Shown here one piece after another: positions 24,089 through 33,930 of a stretch of DNA of 39,884 nt (position 1 is the first letter of the stretch; every line of letters starts with the position of its first letter). Under the pieces are notes generated by a model, which had not been told where the DNA came from, did no database searches, and worked only from the letters and a program-made list of their open reading frames with translations. The translations under genes and the position numbers were made by a program. Source of the stretch: Flavisphingomonas formosensis (GTDB taxonomy: Bacteria; Pseudomonadota; Alphaproteobacteria; Sphingomonadales; Sphingomonadaceae); assembly GCF_009755815.1 (NCBI RefSeq), contig NZ_WRPK01000022.1, positions 1 to 39,884 on the forward strand, given 5' to 3'.

Positions 24089-24833
24089 ACTTCAGACAGG
24101 CTATGATAGCGGAAACCACACTCCGCGTTTCGGCGACGTCGCGCACGGCGATGCTGTCGATTCCTGCGGCTTTCACGGGATAATCATTTCCGCCGGGATA
24201 CATGGCGTCGCCCAAGAACAACATGTCCTGCGCCGCTATGCCGATCACCTCGCTCAGCCGGCGGATCGCATAGGCCTTGTCGATCCCGCGCCGCGTGATG
24301 TCCACGGAGGTCGAGCCGCCGACATTGATCGACAGGTCGGGCAGCATGGTTTGCAGGATTGCCTGCAGCTTCTTCCGCTTGGCGAAATCCGGATCCCACG
24401 CCTTCTTCGCATCCAGCGGCGCTTCCTGGCCGAGGCCGGAATAGGTGATCTGGCTGCCGCGATCCTCGATCTTGTCGCCCCAGGTCCGGCTGTCGTTCAG
24501 CCCGGCTTCCGCGGAGGCCTTGTCGAGTGCGTCGATGATCGTCTTGCGCTCCGCCGCATCGAACACATCGGCATAGACCGCGTGCCAGGCCTCGTTTTCA
24601 TATCGGTAGAGCTTGGTCCCGGTGGTCGGCATGATGAACAGCCGACTGAGGTCGCTGCCCGCCGGTATATGTGCCACCACCTGGGTTTCGAACTGTGGCC
24701 AGTCACCGCCGGAAATGACGGCGATCGCGGCGACGCCGAGCAATTGCTTCAACAGCGTGCCCATCTCCGGCTGGATCGGCTGCTTGCTCTCGGCCAGCGT
24801 GCCGTCGAGATCGAAGGCGATCAGCTTTTTCAT
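24087..24833 (-). CDS. HAD-IIB phosphatase, phosphomannomutase/sucrose-phosphatase-like
   Basis: The 248-residue cytosolic protein has HAD motif I as IAFDLDGTLAES (catalytic Asp8), motif II as AVISGGDW, a type IIB cap, Lys-containing INVGGSTSVDITRRGIDKAYA, and motif IV as LFLGDAMYPGGNDYP. The GDxxxPGGND form is shared with eukaryote-type phosphomannomutases and some sugar phosphatases, and GG-S/T-S-x-D-I-T-x-x-G-x-x-K is common to both. It most likely acts on a phosphorylated hexose. It is the last gene of the pentose-phosphate run, and its ATG overlaps the stop of the second HAD gene by four bases (ATGA). Whether it is a phosphatase or a mutase cannot be decided from sequence. Confidence 0.75.
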   Translation of the reverse strand: MKKLIAFDLDGTLAESKQPIQPEMGTLLKQLLGVAAIAVISGGDWPQFETQVVAHIPAGSDLSRLFIMPTTGTKLYRYENEAWHAVYADVFDAAERKTIIDALDKASAEAGLNDSRTWGDKIEDRGSQITYSGLGQEAPLDAKKAWDPDFAKRKKLQAILQTMLPDLSINVGGSTSVDITRRGIDKAYAIRRLSEVIGIAAQDMLFLGDAMYPGGNDYPVKAAGIDSIAVRDVAETRSVVSAIIACLK

Positions 24834-25693
24834 CTATTCTCTCCCGCGCTGCTTGCCGGACCATCGCCGCTTGCCGGTTCACGCCGTGCCATCGGCAGGA
24901 CGATCTCGTCGATGGCATGCGCCACGCCGTCCTGTTCGTTCGACAACGTGACCCGCATCGCAGCGGCGCGCACTTCCTCCGGCCCCTGGCCCATGGCGAT
25001 CGAAAGGCCGGCGCGGGCGAACATCGGCAGGTCGTTGCGCTGGTCCCCGATGGCGGCCACTGCGCTCAGCGGAAGTCCGGCCGCCTGCGCCAGCGCGGCG
25101 AGGCCATCGCCCTTGTTGCCGCGCCGCGTCGTGACGTCGAGATAATATGGCTGGGATCGTGCCACCGTGGCTGTCGTGCTCAGCGCTGCCGCCACCGCGT
25201 CGTCGAGCTGCGCCAGCAGGGCATGATCGTCGCTCACGCCCACGATCTTGTCGACGCGGGCGATCAGGCCGGAAAAATCGTCGACCAATTGGGGTTCGAC
25301 ATTGGCGGCGAGGCGCTCGCGCGCGATCTTCGGATTGTCGAGGGTGCGGACATACCAGCGGCCATCCGCGAACAGCCAGGGCGTAACGCCGGGCGCGTCG
25401 ATCAGAGCCAGCGCCCGCGCCGCGCAGGCCGGATCCAGCCGATCGGCGGAAATCACCCGGCCGTCCGCGGTCACGATCGTCGCGCCGTTGAATGCCGCGA
25501 TCTCGCCGTCGAGCCCCAGCCGCTCGGCGATCCAGCACATGCCGCTCGGCGGCCGCGCGCTTATCAGGCTGAGCCGCAGTCCGGCCGCCTGCAGCCGCGC
25601 GACCGCGGCTATCACCGGTTCGGCGAGGCTCTTGTCATGGCGGACGAGCGTCCCGTCTATGTCCGAGACCAGGAGTCGGATGCCGCCGCTCAT
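24830..25693 (-). CDS. Cof-type HAD-IIB sugar phosphatase
   Basis: The 287-residue protein has HAD motif I LLVSDIDGTLVRHDK, motif II LSLISARPPSGM, the Cof-type cap (about 85-190), TRRGNKGDGLAALAQAAGL and motif IV AAIGDQRNDLPMFARAG. Cof-like enzymes dephosphorylate sugar phosphates such as fructose-1-phosphate, ribose-5-phosphate or erythrose-4-phosphate, often broadly. The start at 25693 is set by an ATGA overlap with the zwf stop; an earlier in-frame ATG at 25708 lies inside zwf. Its place in the pentose-phosphate operon suggests it works on pathway intermediates, perhaps as an overflow or repair phosphatase, but this is inference. Confidence 0.8.
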   Translation of the reverse strand: MSGGIRLLVSDIDGTLVRHDKSLAEPVIAAVARLQAAGLRLSLISARPPSGMCWIAERLGLDGEIAAFNGATIVTADGRVISADRLDPACAARALALIDAPGVTPWLFADGRWYVRTLDNPKIARERLAANVEPQLVDDFSGLIARVDKIVGVSDDHALLAQLDDAVAAALSTTATVARSQPYYLDVTTRRGNKGDGLAALAQAAGLPLSAVAAIGDQRNDLPMFARAGLSIAMGQGPEEVRAAAMRVTLSNEQDGVAHAIDEIVLPMARREPASGDGPASSAGENR

Positions 25694-27123
25694 GCGATCG
25701 GGTTCCACCGGCGTCCGTCTCGGGCGATCAGCGCATCCGCGGAAGCGGGCCCGTCGCTGCCCGGATCATAGGGTTCCGGCTCGCCGTCGCTGGCCCAGGC
25801 GTCGAGCAAGGGCTGTACCGCGCGCCAGCCGGCCTCGATCTGGTCCGCGCGCTGGAACAGCATCTGGTCGCCGATCAACACGTCGTAGAGCAGGGTTTCG
25901 TAGCCGGTCTGATGGCTCACCGGGAAATGGTCGGCATAGACGAAGTCCATGCTAACCGGCACGGTGTCGATCAGCGGCCCGGGCTGCTTCGCGACGAAGT
26001 CGAGCTTGATGCCCTCATGCGGCTGGAGCTGGAGGACGAGGCGGTTGGGCGGCAGCTCGTCGACGCCTTCCTCGCGGAACAGCTTCAGCGGCGCGTCCCG
26101 AAAATGGATGATGATCTGCGTGTCGCGTGCGCGCATCGCCTTGCCGGTCCGGAGATAAAAGGGCACGCCGGACCAGCGCCAGCTTTCCACCTGCACCTTG
26201 AGCGCGACGTAGGTCTCGGTCTTGCTCTTTGGGGCGACCTCCGGCGTCTTGCGATAGGCTGTGATCTCCTTGTCGCCGATCTTTCCGGCCTCGTAGCGGC
26301 CGCGCACCGCGTCGGCGGGCTCGATGCGGCGGATGGCGGCGATCAGCTTCGCCCGTTCGCTACGCACCGCCTCCGCCTCGAAACTGTTCGGCGGTTCCAT
26401 GCCGACCAGCGCGAGGAGCTGAAAGAGATGATTGGGCACCATGTCGCGCAAGGCGCCGGTCGCATCGTAAAATTTGCCGCGAGTGCCCACATCCACGGTC
26501 TCGGCTGCGGTGATCTCGACATGATCGACATAGCGGTTGTTCCAGACCGCCTCGAGGTGGACGTTGGCGAAACGAGCCACGAGGATGTTCTGGACGGTTT
26601 CCTTGCCGAGGAAATGATCGATCCGGTAGAATTGAGTCTCGGCCGCACGGGCCAGGAGACGCGCGTTGAGGGCTTTTGCAGAGGCCAGGTCGGTGCCGAA
26701 AGGTTTTTCGATGACCACCCGGCGGAACCCCTTTTTTTCCTCCAGAAGGCCGGCGTCGGCAAGGCTGTCGACGATCGGCCCGAAAAAAGATGGGGCGGTC
26801 GCGAGGTAGAAGACCGCGTTGCCGTCGATCCGCTCGGCTAGCGCCTCGAAGGTCGCGGCATCGGTGAAGTCTCCCTTCAGATAATGGATCCGCTCGCGCA
26901 ACGTAGCCCACGCATCGTCAGCCTCGATGAAATCGTCGAGTTCGCTGCGCAGCGCCGCATCGTCCTTATCGTGATGGCTGACGCCCAGCACCGTGGTCTG
27001 CTCGGCCAGCAGGCCACCGCGGGTGAGGTTGAGCAGGGCAGGGACAAGCAGGCGCCGGGTGAGATCGCCCAATGCCCCGAAAATGACGAAAGTCGCAGGC
27101 GGCGCGACGGGCGCCTTCCTCAT
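25690..27123 (-). CDS. zwf: glucose-6-phosphate 1-dehydrogenase
   Basis: The 477-residue enzyme oxidises glucose-6-phosphate to 6-phosphogluconolactone with NADP(+), the entry to the oxidative pentose-phosphate and Entner-Doudoroff routes. It shows the dinucleotide loop [19 protein letters not shown] (about 12-30), [10 protein letters not shown] (Lys140) and the active-site signature RIDHFLGKE (167-175). Later come [14 protein letters not shown] and [10 protein letters not shown]. Length and motifs are normal. The start at 27123 overlaps the gnd stop by four bases (ATGA), and its own stop overlaps the Cof-type gene the same way. The in-frame extension to 27279 lies inside gnd and is rejected. 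Confidence 0.95.
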   Translation of the reverse strand: MRKAPVAPPATFVIFGALGDLTRRLLVPALLNLTRGGLLAEQTTVLGVSHHDKDDAALRSELDDFIEADDAWATLRERIHYLKGDFTDAATFEALAERIDGNAVFYLATAPSFFGPIVDSLADAGLLEEKKGFRRVVIEKPFGTDLASAKALNARLLARAAETQFYRIDHFLGKETVQNILVARFANVHLEAVWNNRYVDHVEITAAETVDVGTRGKFYDATGALRDMVPNHLFQLLALVGMEPPNSFEAEAVRSERAKLIAAIRRIEPADAVRGRYEAGKIGDKEITAYRKTPEVAPKSKTETYVALKVQVESWRWSGVPFYLRTGKAMRARDTQIIIHFRDAPLKLFREEGVDELPPNRLVLQLQPHEGIKLDFVAKQPGPLIDTVPVSMDFVYADHFPVSHQTGYETLLYDVLIGDQMLFQRADQIEAGWRAVQPLLDAWASDGEPEPYDPGSDGPASADALIARDGRRWNPIA

Positions 27124-28097
27124 TGCGGCATCTCCACATGGCCGCCGAAGCCGAAGCGCATTGCGGACAGCAGCTTGTCGCCGAACGTCGATTCCACGCG
27201 GCTGCGATAGCGGGCGAACAGCGCGGCGGACAGGACATTGGCCGGCACGGCCTCTTCCATCGCGGCCTCGATCGTCCAATGGCCTTCGCCGCTGTCGGCT
27301 ACGCGGCCGCTATAATGATCAAGATGATGATCCTTCACGAGGCCGATCGCGCAAAGATCGAGCAGCCAGGAGGAGATTACGCTGCCGCGCCGCCAGACCT
27401 CGGCGACATCGGGCAGGTCGATGGTGAAGCGTTCCTCCTCCGGCAATGTCTCGGACGCCTTGCCCTTCAATATATCGAAGCCCTCGGCATAAGCCTGCAT
27501 CAGCCCATATTCGATGCCGTTGTGGACCATCTTGACGAAATGGCCCGCACCGGCTGGGCCGGCGTGGATATAGCCGCGCTCCGCCCGATCGTCCGGCGCG
27601 TCCCGTCCTTCGGTGCGCGGGATCGAGCCATAGCCGGGCGCCAGGGTATCGAAGATCGGATCCAGTCCATCCACGACCGCCTTGTCGCCGCCGATCATCA
27701 TGCAATAGCCGCGCTCCAGCCCCCAGACGCCGCCCGAAGTGCCGACGTCGACATAGCGGATACCGCTTTCGAGGCAGGTTTTCGCGCGACGAATGTCGTC
27801 CTTGTAGAAGGTGTTGCCGCCATCGATTATGATATCGCCTGAGGAAGCGATGCGGCGCAGTTCGGCAATGGTATCCTCTGTCGGTCCGCCCGCCGGCAGC
27901 ATGACCCAGAAAATGCGTGGCCCGTCCAGCTTGGCAACGACATCCTCGAGCGAGACGGCGCCGGTCGCGCCTTCGCTGGCCAATGTCTCGACGGCCTTGG
28001 CATCGCGATCATAGGCGACGATCTCGTGGCCACCGCGCATCAGCCGCCGCGCGATATTGGCGCCCATCCGGCCGAGGCCGATCATTGCAAGACGCAT
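27120..28097 (-). CDS. gnd: 6-phosphogluconate dehydrogenase, short decarboxylating type
   Basis: The 325-residue enzyme converts 6-phosphogluconate to ribulose-5-phosphate and CO2. It has the Rossmann loop [52 protein letters not shown], and the signature [20 protein letters not shown] with the catalytic lysine. It belongs to the short (about 300-330 residue) class, like YqeC/GntZ-type enzymes, rather than the 470-residue class. Those short enzymes are frequently NAD-preferring, which is a family expectation only. GAGGAG lies about 10 bases upstream. The gap of 149 bp before it is the longest within the PPP run, so an internal promoter is possible there; the gap holds two direct CGGCAGATT copies and no other clear signal. 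Confidence 0.93.
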   Translation of the reverse strand: MRLAMIGLGRMGANIARRLMRGGHEIVAYDRDAKAVETLASEGATGAVSLEDVVAKLDGPRIFWVMLPAGGPTEDTIAELRRIASSGDIIIDGGNTFYKDDIRRAKTCLESGIRYVDVGTSGGVWGLERGYCMMIGGDKAVVDGLDPIFDTLAPGYGSIPRTEGRDAPDDRAERGYIHAGPAGAGHFVKMVHNGIEYGLMQAYAEGFDILKGKASETLPEEERFTIDLPDVAEVWRRGSVISSWLLDLCAIGLVKDHHLDHYSGRVADSGEGHWTIEAAMEEAVPANVLSAALFARYRSRVESTFGDKLLSAMRFGFGGHVEMPQ

Positions 28098-28246
28098 GGT
28101 ATTGGTCTCCTCATTTTAGCGGCAGATTCTTGACGGCAGATTTCGAGGTTCACTCGTCCCGAACATAGCCCGGGAGTTCATTGGCGGTCTCGCCTTAGCG
28201 GCAAAAGGGAGCGACCGTTCGAGGCGGGCCGGCTCTGGCAAGGTGA

Positions 28247-31075
28247 TCAGCTCAAAACGCGCAACAGGGCGGCCTTGAGCGCTGCGATCCCGCCACCGCC
28301 TTTCTTGAGATGGACTCTGAGCACACGGCGACCGCGCTCTGCAAGCACGTCCATATCGCCGCGCGCCTGGGCAATCTGGATGGTGCCGAAGCTTGCCTGA
28401 TGGCCGGGTATGGAGAGGTCCGGATCGGGATCGCGCGTGATCGTCAGGAAGGCGCCGCTATTGGGCCCGCCCTTATAGGCCTGTCCGGTCGAATGGAGGA
28501 AGCGCGGGCCGAACCCGGCGACGGTCGCGACGGACTTCGCGTCGCGGACTGCGACCCGCATGGCGCCGATCGCTTCCGCATTGGTCTCGTTGCGTTCGAC
28601 ATAGGCGAGGAAGCCGGCATAGTCGCCCGGTCTGAGGCTCGCGAGATGCAGTTCCAGCAGACGGTCGGGATCGGCAGCGGTCTCGGCCATCGCCTTGGGA
28701 GCGAACAGCGCGAAGTCGGCGCTTTCGGCGATCGGGGTCTCGGGCTGCAGATGGCCGGAGCGCTCATAGGCATCGACGAGCTTGCGGGTCGCTACCTTCG
28801 CATCCTCCACGTCCGGCTGGTCGAACGGATCGATGCCGATCACCGCACCGGCAATGGCGGTCGCCACTTCCCAGCGGAAAAATTCCTGCCCGATCTGGTC
28901 GCGCCGGGCGAGGGTGATGCGGAGAACCGGATGCCCTGCATCTGCCAGGGCTTTCAACTTGTCCGAATTATCATCCTTATCCCCTTGGAGATGGAAGGAA
29001 ACAAAGATCCGGTCCGCGCAATAATGGCCCGGTCCGCCGAGGGGTTCGAGATCTACCGGCACGATGCCTTTGCCGTGCTTGCCGGTGGACTCGGCGAGCA
29101 GTTGTTCCAGCCAGGCGCCCAGCGGCGTGAGGCTGGCAGAGGTGACGATGGTCAGCTTGTCTCGTCCATCCACTGCCGCCTTGCCGATGATCACGCCCAG
29201 CCGGACTCCGGGATTAGCCGCGGGCGGCACGTCAGCATTGCAGGCCTGCACCATTGGCGCGGTCGCTTCATAGAAGGCAGCGATATCGAGTCCCATCGCC
29301 GCCGCGGGCACCATGCCGAAGACGGAGAGCACCGAGTAGCGGCCTCCGATCGCCTTATCGCCCGCAAAGACGTGAGCGAAGCCATGCTCCGCCGCCACGG
29401 CCTCCAGCTTCGATCCGGGGTCGGTTACCGCGACGAAATGGCCGCCTTGCTGCCCCTCTGCGGCATAAAAATAGGCGCGCAGCAACTCCGGCTCCATCGT
29501 CGATCCGGATTTCGAGGAAACGATGAACAGCGTCCTGGCCGGATCGATCCTGCTCGCCACGTCGCCGATCTGGCCGGGATCGGTCGTGTCCAACACATGC
29601 AGCGTCGGGCTGCCGGGGGCGGCACCGAAGATCAGGGAGAGCACTTCCGGTCCGAGACTGGATCCGCCCATGCCGAGCAGAACCGCATCCCGATAACCTT
29701 TTGCTTCCTCGCCGAAGCGCCGGAGCGCTTCGACATCAACTTGCTTGCCTTCTGCCGCCGGCATCCAGCCCAGCCAGTCGCCCTCGTCCTTGCTTGTCCA
29801 CAAGCTCGCGTCACCCTGCCACAGCCGGCGGGACCAAGCCTCCGCACGCGCTGCCTCGAGCCGCGCATCCACCGCCCGCTCCAGCGCAGGCGGCAAATCT
29901 GCCTCCATCGCGTTCAAGCGGTCGCCGAGGAAGCTTGCGCGCTTGGCGGCGACCGCGCCGAGCAGCGCATCTGCCGCATCGGCAAATTGCTTGACGCCAT
30001 CCTCCACCAGATCGCGCGTGACGCCGGCCAGGTCGAGGCCGAGCCGCTCCGCCTCCGCCAGCACCTTGCGCGCCCCGTCCACATCTTCCGTCAGCGTCAG
30101 CCCTATGGTGCCATGATCGCGAAAGGCATCCATCGTCTTGGGAGGCATGGTGTTGACCGTATCCGGGCCGATCAGCGTATCGACATAGAGAGTGTCGGGA
30201 TAGTTCGGATCCTTGGTCCCGGTGGAGGCCCAGAGCAGGCGCTGCGGCATCGCCCCTTTGGCGGCCAGATCCTGCCAGCGCCTGCTGGCGATCATCTCCA
30301 GATACCAGGCATAAGCGAGCTTTGCGTTGGCGATGGCCACCTTGCCGCGCAGGCGCTTCAGCGCCTCGCTTTCTGCATCGCCGTCCTTCACGCGTATATC
30401 GATCTTCTTGTCGATCTGCGTGTCGATGCGACTGACGAAGAAGCTTGCGACGCTGGCTATCCGGTCTACCGGCTCGCCCCTGGCGACGCGCGCCTCCAGC
30501 GCGGCGAGATAGGCTTCGGCGACCTGCTGATAGGCCTGCTGTGCGAAGAGCAGGGTGATGTTGATATTGATCCCGTCTTCGAGGAGCTGCCGGATCGCTG
30601 GCACGGCCTCCTCCGTAGCCGGCACCTTGATCATCAGGTTGGGCCGGTCGACCGCCTGCCAGAGTCGCCGGGCCTCGGCGATCGTCGCCTCCTTGTCGAT
30701 GGCGAGATAGGGTGACACTTCGAGGCTCACATAGCCGTCCTTGCCGTTCAGCCGATCGTAGACCGGCCGAAGATCGTCGGCCGCGGCGCGGATATCGGCA
30801 ATGGCGGCATCCTCGTAGCTTGCGGTGACGCTTGCCGGGCCTTTCCCAGCGAACGCTCGGAAGCCCTCGTCATAGGCGTCGCCATGGCCCATCGCTTTTT
30901 CGAAGATGGACGGATTGGAGGTGACGCCCGTCGCGCCGTCACGGTCGATCAGTTCGCGCAGGCCGCCCTTCTCCAGGAAGCTGCGATCCACGAAATCGAG
31001 CCATACCGCCTGACCGAGGTCGTGCAGCTGCATCAGGCGGCTGGTGACGCCCGGCTTGTCGATGACATCGCTCAT
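28247..31075 (-). CDS. bifunctional transaldolase / glucose-6-phosphate isomerase
   Basis: This 942-residue fusion joins transaldolase (about 1-375) and phosphoglucose isomerase (about 400-942). The transaldolase part has ATGVTSNPSIFEKA and RPNLMIKVPAT, where Lys150 forms the Schiff base. The isomerase part has AVLLGMGGSSLGPEVLS, DTTDPGQI, FIVSSKSGSTMEPELLRAYF for phosphate binding, GGRYSVLSVFG, and HSTGQAYKGGPNSG near the C-terminus. It thus combines non-oxidative PPP carbon transfer with return of fructose-6-phosphate to glucose-6-phosphate for zwf. Tal-pgi fusions are known in other alphaproteobacteria such as Gluconobacter. The ATG overlaps the tkt stop by four bases. Confidence 0.95.
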   Translation of the reverse strand: MSDVIDKPGVTSRLMQLHDLGQAVWLDFVDRSFLEKGGLRELIDRDGATGVTSNPSIFEKAMGHGDAYDEGFRAFAGKGPASVTASYEDAAIADIRAAADDLRPVYDRLNGKDGYVSLEVSPYLAIDKEATIAEARRLWQAVDRPNLMIKVPATEEAVPAIRQLLEDGININITLLFAQQAYQQVAEAYLAALEARVARGEPVDRIASVASFFVSRIDTQIDKKIDIRVKDGDAESEALKRLRGKVAIANAKLAYAWYLEMIASRRWQDLAAKGAMPQRLLWASTGTKDPNYPDTLYVDTLIGPDTVNTMPPKTMDAFRDHGTIGLTLTEDVDGARKVLAEAERLGLDLAGVTRDLVEDGVKQFADAADALLGAVAAKRASFLGDRLNAMEADLPPALERAVDARLEAARAEAWSRRLWQGDASLWTSKDEGDWLGWMPAAEGKQVDVEALRRFGEEAKGYRDAVLLGMGGSSLGPEVLSLIFGAAPGSPTLHVLDTTDPGQIGDVASRIDPARTLFIVSSKSGSTMEPELLRAYFYAAEGQQGGHFVAVTDPGSKLEAVAAEHGFAHVFAGDKAIGGRYSVLSVFGMVPAAAMGLDIAAFYEATAPMVQACNADVPPAANPGVRLGVIIGKAAVDGRDKLTIVTSASLTPLGAWLEQLLAESTGKHGKGIVPVDLEPLGGPGHYCADRIFVSFHLQGDKDDNSDKLKALADAGHPVLRITLARRDQIGQEFFRWEVATAIAGAVIGIDPFDQPDVEDAKVATRKLVDAYERSGHLQPETPIAESADFALFAPKAMAETAADPDRLLELHLASLRPGDYAGFLAYVERNETNAEAIGAMRVAVRDAKSVATVAGFGPRFLHSTGQAYKGGPNSGAFLTITRDPDPDLSIPGHQASFGTIQIAQARGDMDVLAERGRRVLRVHLKKGGGGIAALKAALLRVLS

Positions 31076-33147
31076 CCGTTCTTCTCCATCACGCTGCGTG
31101 CGACCTTGACGATATTGTCGACCGTGAAGCCGAACTTCTCCTGCAGCTTGGCGAGCGGCGCCGATGCGCCGAAGGTGGACATGGTGATGGTTGCCCCATC
31201 CTGTCCGACGTAGCGATCCCAGCCGATCGCGCCGCCCTGCTCCACTGCCACGCGCGCGCGGATGGCTGGAGGCAGCACGCTATCGCGATAAGCCTGGTCC
31301 TGTTTTTCGAAGAGATACCAGCTCGGCAGCGATACGAGACGCGATCGCACGCCTTCCGAGGCAAGCCTTTCATGTGCGGCAGCCGCGAGGGGGAGTTCGC
31401 TGCCCGTGGCGATCAGGATCGTCTCGGGATCGCCTTCGTCCGGATCCGCGAGCACATAGCCACCTTTCTCCAGCCCTTCCGCCGCGGCGTATCGCGACCG
31501 ATCGAGCGTCGGTACCGCCTGGCGCGACAAGATCAGCGCCGTCGGTTCGTGCGTATGCGTGATCGCCACCTTCCACGCGATGGCCACCTCATTGGCATCG
31601 CCGGGACGAATGGTGTCGAGACCGGGAATGGCGCGCAGCGTTGCGAGATGCTCGATGGGCTGGTGCGTCGGCCCGTCTTCGCCGACGCCGATGGAATCAT
31701 GGGTGAACACGAAGATCACCGGAAGTTCCATGATCGCGGCCAGCCGGATCGGCGGGCGCATATAGTCCGCGAAGACGAGGAAGGTGCCCGTGTAGGATCG
31801 CAGATAACTCAGCGCCATGCCGTTGGCGATCGATCCCATCGCATGCTCGCGTACGCCGAAATGCATGTTGCGTCCGTCATAATGGCCGGCTTCGAACGCT
31901 GCCGCCTCCTTGATGTCGGTCTTGGTCGAGGGTGAAAGGTCCGCAGCTCCGCCCAGCAGCGCCGGGATGCAGGGGGAGATGGCGTTGAGCACCTTGCCGC
32001 CGCTGTCGCGCGTCGCGAGCCCCTTCTCGTCGGCTGGGAAGCTGGGCAGCATTTCCTGCCATCCGTCGAGCACCCTGCCGCGCCGCATTGCCTCTAGCTC
32101 TTCCGCCTCGGCCGGATAGGCGTCGCGATAGCGGACGAATAGCTTTTCCCAATCCTCTCGCAGGGCCCGGCCACGCTTCGAGATTGCGCCGCCGAATGCA
32201 TCCGACACACCGTCGGGAACGAGGAAATGCGCGTCCTCCGGCCAGCCATAGCCGCGCTTGGTGGAGCGTACATTTTCTTCGCCCAGCGCCTCGCCATGCG
32301 CCTTCTCGCTTCCCGCACGGGGCGATCCCCAGCCGATCACGGAGTGGACGATGATGAAGGTCGGCCGGTCGTCGGTGGCCTTGAAAGTCCGGATCGCCTC
32401 TGCAAACGCCTCCGTGTCGTTGGCATCCTCGACGCGCAGTACCTTCCAGCCATAGCCTTCGAAGCGCAGGCGCACGTCCTCGGTGAAGGCGAGTTCGGTC
32501 GACCCTTCGATGCTGATCTGGTTGGAATCGTAGATCCAGCAAAGGTTGGCGAGCTTGAGGTGGCCGGCGATCGATGCGGCTTCGCCCGATACGCCTTCCA
32601 TCATGTCGCCATCGCCGCACAGGGCATAGACGTCATGATCGAAAAGGGTGAAGCCTTCGCGGTTGTAGCGAGCGGCGAGTGCGCGTTCGGCGATCGCCAT
32701 TCCCACGGAATTGCCACATCCCTGGCCGAGTGGCCCCGTCGTCGTCTCCACGCCGGTGGTCATGCGATATTCGGGGTGGCCCGGGGTCTTGGAACCGAGC
32801 TGACGGAAGGCTTTGATGTCGTCGAGGCTCACCGCGGGCTTGCCGGTCGGTTTGCCCTCGGCATCGATCTCGCGGACGTCGGCCAGATGCAGCACGGCAT
32901 AGAGGAGCATCGAAGCATGGCCGACCGACAGCACGAAGCGATCCCGGTTCGGCCAATCCGGCTTTTCCGGATCGTAGCGCAGGAAATCGCGCCACAGCGT
33001 GTAGGCGATCGGTGCCAAGGCCATCGGCGTGCCCGGATGACCGGAATTCGCCTTTTGCACGGCATCCATCGCAAGCGTCCGGATCGTATCGATCGCCAGG
33101 CGTTCGGGCGAGCCGTCTTCATGGACGGAGACATGTTTGGTGGACAT
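31072..33147 (-). CDS. tkt: transketolase
   Basis: The 691-residue thiamine-diphosphate enzyme moves two-carbon units between pentose and triose/tetrose phosphates. It shows AMDAVQKANSGHPGTPMALA, the thiamine/Mg motif ALCGDGDMMEGVSGEAASIA, YDSNQISIEG, and the pyrimidine-domain segment VFTHDSIGVGEDGPTHQPIE with the catalytic glutamate region MHFGVREHAM. The length is that expected for bacterial transketolase. The ATG at 33147 is chosen because AAGG lies 8-9 bases upstream; a GTG at 33156 is less likely. It is 55 bp... after rpiA on the same strand (gap 33148-33211) and overlaps tal-pgi by four bases, so the two proteins of the non-oxidative branch are made together. Confidence 0.96.
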   Translation of the reverse strand: MSTKHVSVHEDGSPERLAIDTIRTLAMDAVQKANSGHPGTPMALAPIAYTLWRDFLRYDPEKPDWPNRDRFVLSVGHASMLLYAVLHLADVREIDAEGKPTGKPAVSLDDIKAFRQLGSKTPGHPEYRMTTGVETTTGPLGQGCGNSVGMAIAERALAARYNREGFTLFDHDVYALCGDGDMMEGVSGEAASIAGHLKLANLCWIYDSNQISIEGSTELAFTEDVRLRFEGYGWKVLRVEDANDTEAFAEAIRTFKATDDRPTFIIVHSVIGWGSPRAGSEKAHGEALGEENVRSTKRGYGWPEDAHFLVPDGVSDAFGGAISKRGRALREDWEKLFVRYRDAYPAEAEELEAMRRGRVLDGWQEMLPSFPADEKGLATRDSGGKVLNAISPCIPALLGGAADLSPSTKTDIKEAAAFEAGHYDGRNMHFGVREHAMGSIANGMALSYLRSYTGTFLVFADYMRPPIRLAAIMELPVIFVFTHDSIGVGEDGPTHQPIEHLATLRAIPGLDTIRPGDANEVAIAWKVAITHTHEPTALILSRQAVPTLDRSRYAAAEGLEKGGYVLADPDEGDPETILIATGSELPLAAAAHERLASEGVRSRLVSLPSWYLFEKQDQAYRDSVLPPAIRARVAVEQGGAIGWDRYVGQDGATITMSTFGASAPLAKLQEKFGFTVDNIVKVARSVMEKNG

Positions 33148-33211
33148 GGGAGACACCTTCCGCGGTTTCCTGTCGAACGAGAAGCTAAACCAAAGGATGC
33201 ACCGGCATCGG

Positions 33212-33922
33212 TCATCCGTCTGCCGTGGGAGGGGGCCTGTCGCGTCGGATCACGCCGTCCCCGTCGCCGAGATAGAGCGCATCTATCTCTTCGACGAACA
33301 GCCCGTGGCCGAGCGCGCCGGGAATGGCGCTCAGTGCCACGGCGAGTGCTGCGGGATCCGAGACCGGGCCGAAGGCGCAGTCGAGGATGACATTGCCCTG
33401 GTCGCTCCGCGCTGGACCATCCGTGCCGGCGCGCAGATGCGCGGTCCCGCCGAGCAGCGTCACCCGGCGCGCGACGAAGGCGCGGGCCAGCGGCAGCACC
33501 TCGATAGGAACCGGCCGCGCGCCGAGCCGGTCGACGAACTTGGATGCGTCGGCGATTGCGATCATTCGGGATGCGGCGCTCGCCACGATCTTTTCGCGCA
33601 GCATGGCGCCGCCCGCCCCCTTGATGGCTCGAAACAGCGGATCGATCTCGTCGACCCCGTCTATGGCCAGATCCAGAGAGTCGACGTCGTCCATCGCGAC
33701 GAGAGGGATGCCCATGCTCAGCGCCGCCGCGGCGGTGCGTTCCGATGTCGCCACCGCCCGCACGGACAGCCCGTCGCGCATACGCCGGGCAATCGCGGCG
33801 ATCGCGAAGGCGGCGGTGCTGCCCGTGCCGAGGCCGACGGTCATGCCATCGCCGATCTCGGCGGCGGCCGCCTCCGCGGCGGCCCGCTTGCGGCGATCGA
33901 TCGCGTCGGGCTGGGCGGCCAT
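33212..33922 (-). CDS. rpiA: ribose-5-phosphate isomerase A
   Basis: The 236-residue enzyme interconverts ribose-5-phosphate and ribulose-5-phosphate. Its landmarks are VGLGTGSTAAFAI for phosphate binding, LDLAIDGVDEIDPLFRAIKG with the catalytic aspartates, GAGGAMLREKIVA with the catalytic Glu and Lys, and SDQGNVILDCAFGPVSDP near the C-terminus. The usual KGGGG is KGAGG here, a mild change. AGAGGA lies 5 bases before the ATG. The GH130 gene ends only 8 bp upstream, so the two are almost certainly on one transcript, and tkt follows in the same direction. Confidence 0.95.
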   Translation of the reverse strand: MAAQPDAIDRRKRAAAEAAAAEIGDGMTVGLGTGSTAAFAIAAIARRMRDGLSVRAVATSERTAAAALSMGIPLVAMDDVDSLDLAIDGVDEIDPLFRAIKGAGGAMLREKIVASAASRMIAIADASKFVDRLGARPVPIEVLPLARAFVARRVTLLGGTAHLRAGTDGPARSDQGNVILDCAFGPVSDPAALAVALSAIPGALGHGLFVEEIDALYLGDGDGVIRRDRPPPTADG

Positions 33923-33930
33923 CGCGTCCT

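Noticed and set aside
24087..25693. One of the HAD proteins replacing the missing 6-phosphogluconolactonase
   Set aside because: Both have complete HAD phosphatase motifs, and that fold is not known to open sugar lactones.
28310..30715. An 801-codon plus-strand open frame opposite tal-pgi
   Set aside because: The minus strand encodes a clear two-domain enzyme with catalytic motifs throughout. The plus-strand translation has no recognisable domain.
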